Below the pieces are notes generated by a model. It was not told the DNA's origin. It saw only the letters and a list, made by a program, of their open reading frames with translations, and ran no database searches. Made by a program: the position numbers and the translations under genes. 64,000 nucleotides of DNA from Actinoplanes utahensis (GTDB lineage Bacteria; Actinomycetota; Actinomycetes; Mycobacteriales; Micromonosporaceae), in NCBI RefSeq assembly GCF_016862455.1, contig NZ_BOMZ01000027.1:62001-126000 (forward strand). Reading direction: 5' to 3'. This document shows, piece after piece, positions 32,390-40,400 of this stretch. Position 1 is the first letter of the stretch. Each line of letters starts with the position of its first letter.

Positions 32390-35300
32390 ATGGATCACGG
32401 GGGATCTTCACGTAGTACGCCAAGTTCATTCGGGGACCGCTTACGGGTCCAGCGCCGCGCAGCCGGGCTGAGCCAGCGCGACCTCGCCAACCGGGCCGGC
32501 CTGAGCGTCGCCACGATCCGCGACATCGAGCAGGGCCGCACCACCCGGCCGCACGGACGTTCGATCCGCATGCTGGCGGACGCCGTCGGCATGCGGATCG
32601 ACAGCGAGGCCCCCGCACCGGCCCGGGTGCCGCCGGCCCAACCGACGGGCGGCCGCGGACCCCTGCGGGTCTCACTGCTCGGCCCGCTGACCGTCTACCG
32701 GGGCGACCTCGAGGCCCGGATCGGATACGGGAAGAGCCGCACCATACTCGGCCGGATGGCCTTGGAAGCCGGTCGGCCGGTTGCGGTCTCGGAGCTGGTG
32801 AGCTTGCTATGGGACGTGCCACCGCCCTCGGCGGCCGGCGTGGTCCAGGCATGCGTGTCCCGGTTGCGCAGCGCGCTCGGGGGCCACCACAGGGAGCGGG
32901 ACAGCGTCCTGCGGCGCACCCTGGCGGGCTATCGGCTGGACCTGAGCGACGATCAGCTCGATGTCGCGGTGTTCCGGCAGCGCGTGGCCGACGCTCGGCA
33001 CGCCGCGGCTCCACAGCAGGCCATGGAGCTGCTGGAGAAGGCACTCGGACAGTGGCGGGGACGGCCGTTGGCCGACATCCCCCAACTGGAGGTGCATCCG
33101 GCGGTGACCGCCCTGGCCGAGGAACGGATCGCCGCCACCATGCTGCACGCCGAACTCGCTGAGTTCACCGGCAGCCCGCAACGGGCGTTGGTGTGGTTGC
33201 GGCCGCTGACCAGCCAGCATCCGCTCTACGAGCCGCTGCATGCGCGGTTGATGACGACGCTGGTGGCCAGCGGACTGCAGGCCGACGCGCTGGAGCACTT
33301 CAACCGGATCCGCGCACGCCTCGCCGACGAACTGGGCATCGACCCCGGCTCGGAGCTGATCGACCTGTACCGGCGGATCCTCCGGCAGGAACTCCCCGTG
33401 GGCGCCCCGCCATCGTCAGCACGCTCCGACACCGTGCCGGCTCCTTCCGTGTCGGCACAACTGCCGGCCGACATCCCGTCCTTCACCGGCCGCCGCGCAA
33501 AGCTCCGTGAGCTGGACCGCCTGCTCGAAGCGGGCGATCGCAGCAGCGCGCCGGTCGTCGTCACGATCTCCGGCACGGCGGGTGTCGGAAAGACGGCCCT
33601 GGCACTGCACTGGGCCCACCGGGTGCGGGAACGCTTCCCCGACGGTCAGCTCTACCTCGACCTGCGTGGATCGATGGAGGAGCCGGACGGGATGTCGCCC
33701 GGGCAGGCGATCGAGCTGATCCTGCGCTCGTTGCACGTACCCCGGGAGCGGATCCCGCACACCCTGGCCGCGCAGACCATGTTGTTGCGCAGCCAGATGG
33801 CCGACCGTCGCATGCTGATCATGCTGGACAACGCCGTCAGCGCCGACCAGGTCCGGCCGCTGCTGCCCGGCTCGCCGGCCTGTCTGGTGCTCATCACCAG
33901 TTCGCAGTTGCTCACCAGCCTCGTCGCCGAAGGGGCCCACGCCGTACAACTCCGCCTGTTGAGCACGGCCGAATCACGGGATCTGTTGATACACCGGCTC
34001 GGCGAACAGCGCATCGCCGCCGAACGCGAGTCGGTGGACGACCTGATCACCTATTGCGCACACCTGCCGCTCGCGCTCTCGGTGGCCGCGGCACGCGCAG
34101 CCACCCAACCCGACCTGCCGCTGGCGGCCGTGACCACACAGTTACTAGCCGCGGAGGAGCGGCTGGACGCCCTGGCCACCGGTGATGCCCGAACCGATGT
34201 CCGTACCGTGTTCTCGTGGTCCTACCGGGCGCTCGCCCCCGAGGGCGCGCGGTTGTTCCGGTACTTGGCGACGCATCCCGGCCCGGACGCCTCCATCAAC
34301 GCTCTCGCCAGCCTGGCAGGCTGGCCGGCGGGGTACCTCCGCTCGATCGTCAACGATCTCGTCCGCGCCAACCTTCTGACCGAGCAGGTCCCGGGCCGCT
34401 ACTCCTGCCACGCACTGCTGCTGTTGTACGCCCAGGAACAGGCTCATGCGGTGGACGACCACACCACGCGGTCGGCGGCACTTCTGCGGGTGTTCGGACA
34501 CTATCTGCACACCGCTCAGGCGGCGGCCCTACTGATCAACCCGACACGGCAGCAGATCAGCCTGCCGGTTCCCGTGGCGGGCACGGTCGTCACGGACATG
34601 GCGGACGGGAATGCGGCATTCGCCTGGATGACCGCGGAGCACTCGGTCCTGCTGAACACCGTGCGGCGCGCTGCGGAGACCGGCCATGACGAGTACGTGT
34701 GGCGATTGGCGTGGATGCTCGCCGACTACCTGGACAGGCGCGGGCACTGGCGCGACTGGATGGCGGTCCAGACGGCAGCGGTGGCCGCTGCGCGACGGCT
34801 CGGCGATCCGGACGCCGAGGGCCGGTCGGGACAAATGCTGGCCCGTGCCCGGACGAGACTCGGCGACTTCGCCGGCGCGCGACAGGATCTGGCCGGCGTG
34901 CTGGCTCTGTACCAGGCGCGGGGGGACACGATCGGCCTGGCGTACACCCACATCGAGCTCGGCGGGACCTGGTCGCGGGCGAACCGGCACCGGCAAGCCC
35001 TGGGGCATGCACTGCGGGCCCTCGGCCTCTTCCAGGCCGACGGGCACGCCATGGGCGAGGCGGACGCACTCAATGCCGCCGGATGGTGTCATGCGCAACT
35101 CGGCGAGCACGCGGACGCCGTCGTGATGTGCGAACAGGCCCTGGACATCTACCAGCGGCTGGGCCATCCGAACGGCATCGCCGGCGCCTGGGACAGCCTG
35201 GGCTGTGCCCAGAGCCGCCTCGGCCTGCACGATGTCGCTGTGGCCTCGCTGCGGCGGGCCCTCGAACTGTGGCAGGAAGCCGGGAACCGGTTCGAGATCG

Positions 35301-35452
35301 CCGCCACGCTGGCGAACCTCGGTGACGCCCATCATGCGGCCGGCCACGTGGAGGCAGCCCGCGCGACGTGGACCACCGCACTGGCGAAACTGCGCGACCT
35401 CGGCCATCCCGATGTCGAGCGGGTCGCCAGATCCCTGCGGATGCTGGGCTGA
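32390..35452 (+). CDS. SARP/AfsR-type regulator with N-terminal XRE domain, NB-ARC and TPR
   Basis: 1020-aa multidomain regulator: XRE-type helix-turn-helix (about 14-70), OmpR-like winged helix (about 90-165) and BTAD (about 185-335), a P-loop STAND ATPase with GTAGVGKTALA (about 394) and LMLDNAV-like Walker B, then a TPR-rich C-terminus (about 760-1010). Large SARPs of this type activate antibiotic clusters; the extra XRE domain at the front is not part of standard AfsR. Two TTA codons, at codon 18 and codon 585, imply strong bldA dependence. It has its own promoter candidate and a hairpin after its stop. Confidence 0.85.
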   Translation: MDHGGSSRSTPSSFGDRLRVQRRAAGLSQRDLANRAGLSVATIRDIEQGRTTRPHGRSIRMLADAVGMRIDSEAPAPARVPPAQPTGGRGPLRVSLLGPLTVYRGDLEARIGYGKSRTILGRMALEAGRPVAVSELVSLLWDVPPPSAAGVVQACVSRLRSALGGHHRERDSVLRRTLAGYRLDLSDDQLDVAVFRQRVADARHAAAPQQAMELLEKALGQWRGRPLADIPQLEVHPAVTALAEERIAATMLHAELAEFTGSPQRALVWLRPLTSQHPLYEPLHARLMTTLVASGLQADALEHFNRIRARLADELGIDPGSELIDLYRRILRQELPVGAPPSSARSDTVPAPSVSAQLPADIPSFTGRRAKLRELDRLLEAGDRSSAPVVVTISGTAGVGKTALALHWAHRVRERFPDGQLYLDLRGSMEEPDGMSPGQAIELILRSLHVPRERIPHTLAAQTMLLRSQMADRRMLIMLDNAVSADQVRPLLPGSPACLVLITSSQLLTSLVAEGAHAVQLRLLSTAESRDLLIHRLGEQRIAAERESVDDLITYCAHLPLALSVAAARAATQPDLPLAAVTTQLLAAEERLDALATGDARTDVRTVFSWSYRALAPEGARLFRYLATHPGPDASINALASLAGWPAGYLRSIVNDLVRANLLTEQVPGRYSCHALLLLYAQEQAHAVDDHTTRSAALLRVFGHYLHTAQAAALLINPTRQQISLPVPVAGTVVTDMADGNAAFAWMTAEHSVLLNTVRRAAETGHDEYVWRLAWMLADYLDRRGHWRDWMAVQTAAVAAARRLGDPDAEGRSGQMLARARTRLGDFAGARQDLAGVLALYQARGDTIGLAYTHIELGGTWSRANRHRQALGHALRALGLFQADGHAMGEADALNAAGWCHAQLGEHADAVVMCEQALDIYQRLGHPNGIAGAWDSLGCAQSRLGLHDVAVASLRRALELWQEAGNRFEIAATLANLGDAHHAAGHVEAARATWTTALAKLRDLGHPDVERVARSLRMLG
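32441..32443 (+). promoter_or_regulatory. TTA (bldA-type) codon 18 of the SARP-type regulator gene
   Basis: TTA encodes Leu18 (DRLRVQ), in frame with the start at 32390. An early position blocks translation most effectively when the cognate tRNA is scarce. Confidence 0.75.
34142..34144 (+). promoter_or_regulatory. TTA (bldA-type) codon 585 of the SARP-type regulator gene
   Basis: A second in-frame TTA codon (TTQLLAAEE). Confidence 0.75.
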
Positions 35453-35479
35453 GCCGATTCCCTCGGCCGTTCGGCCGGG

Positions 35480-35497
35480 GTCCCGGATTCGCGGGAC
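35480..35497 (+). terminator. hairpin after the SARP-type gene
   Basis: GTCCCG (35480-35485) pairs with CGGGAC (35492-35497) around a 6-base loop, 28 bases after the stop codon. A second small repeat CGGCCG-TT-CGGCCG lies just before it. There is no U-tract, as is common in this group. Confidence 0.45.
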
Positions 35498-35520
35498 AAG
35501 AACCGGTCTCGCATCGAGCG

Positions 35521-35543
35521 CTCGCGTTGTTAGGGTGCGCGAG
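35521..35543 (+). promoter_or_regulatory. promoter/operator candidate for the monooxygenase gene
   Basis: CTCGCG (35521-35526) and CGCGAG (35538-35543) form an inverted repeat that encloses TAGGGT (35531-35536), a good actinomycete -10 hexamer. The site lies 35 bases upstream of the start at 35578. No convincing -35 is seen. Confidence 0.3.
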
Positions 35544-35577
35544 AGACAGGCACCACCTGATCGGGGAGGGCGACACG

Positions 35578-36624
35578 ATGTCGGGTACGTCACCGCAGTT
35601 GAGCGTCTTCTTCTTCTCCAGCGTGGACACCGGGCCCTCGGCCGATCGGTACGACTTCGTGCTGCGCACCACCGTTCTGGCGGAACAACTCGGCTTCAGC
35701 GCGGTATGGCTGCCGGAACGGCACTTCCACACGTTCGGAGGCCTCTACCCGAACCCGGCGGTGCTGGCGTCCGCCCTGGCCGTCCGCACCGAGCGGATCG
35801 CCCTGCGAGCCGGCAGCGTCGTGGCGCCGTTGCACCACCCCGCGCGCATCGCCGAGGACTGGGCGATGGTCGACGCGCTCTCCAACGGACGTGCCGGCCT
35901 GTCTCTGGCGACGGGATGGAACCCCGGCGACTTCGTGCTGGGGCGGGGTTCCTTCGACGACCGCCGCGAATCGACGTTCGCCACCGTCGACACACTCCGC
36001 GCACTGTGGAGTCGCGCCGAGGTCACATTCCCGGTCAGCGGGAAGCCGGTGCCGGTCCGGACCTATCCGGCGCCCGTCTCCAGCGACCTGCCCCTGTGGC
36101 TGACCGCCACCTCGGGACCGGCGACCTATCAGGAAGCGGCTCGGCGCGGCTGCCGGGTGCTGACCGGTTACCTGCAACAGGAGCCGGCCGCGGTGGCGGC
36201 CAACATCCGGGAGTATCGGGACACGTACCAGCCGTACCGGCCCGGTGATCAGCCGTGGGTGACGTTGATGATGCATACCTGCGTTGCCGCGGACCGAGCC
36301 ACCGCCATGGCGACGGTGGCCGGGCCGATGCTGGCCTATCAGCGTCAGTTCCTCGGGCTCGGGGACCGGGCCTTGCGTACCGCCGGGGAGGAGGAACTGA
36401 CCGAAGACGAGAAGCAGGCCCTCGCCCGGTACGCGGCCTACCGGTACGCCGCCGAGTGCGGCCTGATCGGCGGTCGTGCCGAGGTCACCGCCCGGCTGGC
36501 CGAGCTGGCCGCCACCGGCGTCGACGAGGTGGCATGCCTCGTCGACTACGGGCTTCCGGACGACGTCGTCCGGGACACCCTGCACCGGCTCGCGGAGATC
36601 AGCGGTCGAGTGACCGCGGTCTGA
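35578..36624 (+). CDS. luciferase-like (LLM-class) flavin monooxygenase, MupA/Atu3640 type
   Basis: 348-aa FMN-dependent monooxygenase of the type found inside and beside NRPS/PKS systems: LSVFFFSSVDTG near the N-terminus, GFSAVWLPERHFHTFGG, then LATGWNPGDF and TSGPATYQEAARRG. Relatives oxidise carrier-bound intermediates (for example at alpha carbons) or insert oxygen. ATG at 35578 follows GGGGAGGG. It converges with the thioesterase gene with one base between. A tailoring or in-line oxidation of the peptide-polyketide chain is likely. Confidence 0.85.
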   Translation: MSGTSPQLSVFFFSSVDTGPSADRYDFVLRTTVLAEQLGFSAVWLPERHFHTFGGLYPNPAVLASALAVRTERIALRAGSVVAPLHHPARIAEDWAMVDALSNGRAGLSLATGWNPGDFVLGRGSFDDRRESTFATVDTLRALWSRAEVTFPVSGKPVPVRTYPAPVSSDLPLWLTATSGPATYQEAARRGCRVLTGYLQQEPAAVAANIREYRDTYQPYRPGDQPWVTLMMHTCVAADRATAMATVAGPMLAYQRQFLGLGDRALRTAGEEELTEDEKQALARYAAYRYAAECGLIGGRAEVTARLAELAATGVDEVACLVDYGLPDDVVRDTLHRLAEISGRVTAV

Positions 36625-36625
36625 C

Positions 36626-37426
36626 TCACAGCAGAGGTCTCACCACATCGGCGACATGCGGCACGCCGACGGCACCCATGATGTCGTGGTGGCCGACCGC
36701 CACGACCGACACCACGGCCCGCTCCGCGAACGCGTGCCAGGGGTCGGCGTCGGGCACCGCCCCCGCCGATCGGATCAGGTGGACCGTACCGGGATAGGGC
36801 ATCGGGACGTGCCGCGCCGCCGCCGCCTCGTTGGCTTCGCAGACCTTCAGCATCACCGCGAGCCGTTCCAGGCTCATCCGAACCGGGATCCGGCCCTGCC
36901 GTGCACCGGCGGCCCGGACCCGCTCTAGTGCCTGCTCCGCCGGAAGGACGGCGAGACCGTCCACGGGCAGCTCGATGCCGAGGGCCTGTCGCGCGAGGAT
37001 TTGCCACGGGCCGCCCTCCTCACGGGGCCGGTAGAGCGGATCGCAGTCGATCAGCACCACCCGCGGGGGTACGGGGAGCCGGCCGGCCAGCAGTCCCGCC
37101 GTCTCCACCGCCAGCACACCCCCGAGGGAGTAGCCGAGGAAGACCGGGACGCCCGACGCCTGTGACTCGATCACCTCCGCGTATCGCCGGGCCATCACGG
37201 TCACCGTGGTGTCCGGTTCCCAGCCGTCGAGGAGGCCGACGGACTGCAACCCGAACGCACGCTGGTCCCGGCCGATCCGGGCGACCAGGGGTCCATAGAC
37301 GGCGACGCTGCCGCTGAGCGGATGGAAGCAGTAGAGCGTCGCCTCACCGGTCCCGGGCTGGACCCTCACCAGGGGACCAGGGCCGCTCACCGCCGGGCCG
37401 CCCGGCGCGGCGGCGAAGCCGGTCAC
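36626..37426 (-). CDS. stand-alone thioesterase of the chain-releasing (type I) class
   Basis: 266-aa alpha/beta hydrolase resembling NRPS/PKS C-terminal TE domains more than type II editing enzymes: LYCFHPLSGS (about 31-40), nucleophile Ser100 in GYSLGG, acid in LIDCDP (about 128) and base His in VGHHDIMG (about 247). About 25 disordered residues precede the fold. Its start overlaps the PKS stop by 4 bases, so it is the last gene of the leftward NRPS-PKS operon and probably unloads the chain from that PKS, by hydrolysis or cyclisation. Confidence 0.85.
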   Translation of the reverse strand: MTGFAAAPGGPAVSGPGPLVRVQPGTGEATLYCFHPLSGSVAVYGPLVARIGRDQRAFGLQSVGLLDGWEPDTTVTVMARRYAEVIESQASGVPVFLGYSLGGVLAVETAGLLAGRLPVPPRVVLIDCDPLYRPREEGGPWQILARQALGIELPVDGLAVLPAEQALERVRAAGARQGRIPVRMSLERLAVMLKVCEANEAAAARHVPMPYPGTVHLIRSAGAVPDADPWHAFAERAVVSVVAVGHHDIMGAVGVPHVADVVRPLL

Positions 37427-40400
37427 GGCTGCTCCCGCAGGCTTCGGGCGAGCACCTCGTGCAGTTGGGCGAAGGTTCGGGCCTCCAGCAGCACGCCGAT
37501 CCGCAGCTCGATACCGAGCACCCCGCGGATCCGGGCCGCCAGCTCCACCGCGGTCAGGGAGTTCCCCCCGGCCTCGAAGAAATCCTGGTCCTCCACGAAT
37601 TCAGTGACGCCCAGCGACTCCAGCCAGATGTCCCGCAGCCGGGCACGCAGGGATCCGCCCGAGACCGGCCCCGTGACCGGCGCCGTCTCCGGTACCGGCG
37701 AGGACTGCGTGACCGAGCGCGGTTCGCCGGTCTTTCCCGCCGCAGGCCGGGACCCGGCGGTCACGGCGGCCTTACTCGGCCGGGGCAGTCCTGTTGCCGC
37801 CGGAGCGACGTGCACCGGACCGGTCAGGCCGGCGTCCAGCATGCCCAACAGGACGGCGACAGCGGCGGACGGATCCAGGCCGCGGTCCTCGGCTGCGGCC
37901 TCAGTGGCCGCGGCCGTGTCCACCGGAACGACCCGGCTGTCCGGCTCCGCCGCCGAGGACCGCAACTGGTCCTCGCTGACCATCAGCATGGTGAACCGCT
38001 GGATCCGGACCAACAGAGCTCCGTCGTCCCCGATGACGTCGATGTCTCCGGTGATTGCGGTGGGCTCCGCGCCGGGGGCCCGGCGCACATGGGCGTGGAA
38101 CGTGGCGGGCAGCGGAGCGTGCACCACGATCAGCTCGTAGTGGAACGGCACCGACGACGCCTGGCCTGGGCCACGCACGGCCGCGGCGACGGTGTCCAGC
38201 AACGCCGGGTGCAGGACGTGCTCGGCGAGATCACTCCGGAACGCCTCCGGCAGCTCCACGCGTATCAGCTTCTCGTCGCCGCTGGCGGACACCGCCGTGA
38301 CGTTGCGCCAGCGCGGGCCGAGGGTGAACAGTCTTCCCCGGCCGGAAGGTGACTCCAGGTCTCCTGCGGCGCCGAAGCGCAGACGCAGCGCCTGCAGGTC
38401 GACGGCCGGCGGCCGGTCCGCGTCGATCAACCGGATGTGGGCACTGACGTGTCCGGTCCACAGCCCGGCAGACTCGACTCGGCGCGACTCGATCGACACG
38501 TCGTGCCCCTCACCGGCCGGCCGGAACCTGATCCGCAGGACCCGGTCGGCGTTGTCGAGGAACGGAGCCCGGAAGACCACATCCCTCAGGCGGACGGGAC
38601 GGTCCTGCTCGGCGGTCACCCTCTCCCGGTACGCCGACACCATCATGTCGAGATATGCGGTTCCGGGCAGCAACGGAACCCGGCCCACCCGGTGTTCGTC
38701 CAGCGCCCACACCTCGGCGGCTCCGAGCACCCGCTCCCACACCACCTCGTCCGGCACCGACAGCTCCACATCCGGCCGCGTGGCGGGGGCGCCGCCGAGT
38801 TCCGATACCCGGTGGTGAAGAGCCGCGAGGTCGACTCCGGTGTCGGCCATGCCGGCCCCGCGCCACACCGGCCAGGCAACGCTCAGCACCCGGCCCTTGG
38901 CGAGAGGGGAGCCGAGCGAGGCCGCGTCGAGGTAGGCGTTGGCGGCGGCGTAGTCGCCGCCGCCCACCAGGCCCTCGACTGCGGCCCGGCTGGAGAAGAA
39001 CACAGCGAAGTCCAGTGCGGGCTGCCGGGCGAAGATCTCCTCCAGCGCTGCCGTCCCGATGGTCTTCGGAGCCAGCACGGCCGCGGCGTCACTTCGTTCG
39101 CGGAACGCGAGCATCCGGTCGCCTGCCACACCGGCCAGGTGAAACACCGCACTGACCGGCCCGAACGCGGCAGTGACCTGGTCGACCACCTGGCTGAGCT
39201 GCGCTGGATCGGTCACGTCGCAGGCCCACCCGCGTATCCGGGCACCCTGCCCTTCGATCGCGGCCAGTGCGGCGGGGACGGTGGCTTCCGGGTCGCGGCG
39301 CCCGAGCAGGGCGATCCGAGGGCGCAGGCCGGTGGCCGCCAGGCCCTGCGCCAACGACAGGCCGAGCGCGCCCGCCCCGCCGGTGATCAGGTAGACGCCT
39401 TCCTCCCGCAAACTGCTTCCGGTAGCCGGTGGAACCGGCACCGGCCGGTCCGTCGCGGCCCAGACACGACGCCCGCGCAGCGCCAGCACGGGCACCGAGC
39501 GGCCCAGCGCGATGGCCCGGGCTAGGTCGCCTACCGGTACGCGGTCGTCAGCATCCAGCCCGGTACAGCGAAGCCGTGGCGACTCGGCGATCAAGGTCCG
39601 GAACAGGCCGTGCAGAGCGGCCCGGGCCGGATCCACCAGTTCACCGCCGGTCACGTCCACCGAATTGCCGGCGAGCAGGACGATCCGCGGCGGCCCGGCC
39701 CACCGCGTCGAGCCCAGAACGGTACGGGCCAGCGCGAGCAGGCTCAAGACTCCGGTCTCCAGCCGCTCCTGGAGAGAGGCGGACAGCGATGCCCGGCCGT
39801 ACCCGGTCGCATGGATCACCACGTCGGGCGTCATGCCCCGGTCGGCCAGGGCCGCCACGACCCGGTGCAGATCCGCGGGCTCGGCCGGCCGGACCTTGAA
39901 CTCGTGAGCGGTGTCGGCATACCGGTCTCCGAATGTGACCCGGATCGGTTGCAGCGCAGCCCGCCGGACCGCTGCCACGACCCGCAACGCGTCGTCCGTG
40001 TCCGTCGGCAACAGGATCAGGGCGCGTGTACCGGGCGCGGGCTCCGCCTGTTGTTCCCCGTCCACCTCGTGCCACGCTGTGACGGACACCGGCCCGGTGT
40101 CCGCTGCCGCAGGTTCCGGCCGGATCGTCGGCTCCGGCTCCGGCTCCGGTAGGCGAGCTGTCCCGGTCTCCGCGGGCGCTGCAGGCGCGTCCACCCAGTA
40201 CCGGGTGCGCTCGTACGGATACGCGGGAAGTTCGGCCCGGACCTTCGGCGGGAACTGCCCGGCCGCGTTCCAGTCCAGCGGGACACCGAGCACCCACAGC
40301 CGGCCGGCGGCCTCGAGTACATCGGTGTGGTCGGTGCGGTGATCGCCGAGACTGCGGATCAGGGCGGCCCCGTTTCGGGAGGGATGGACCCGGGCCAGCC

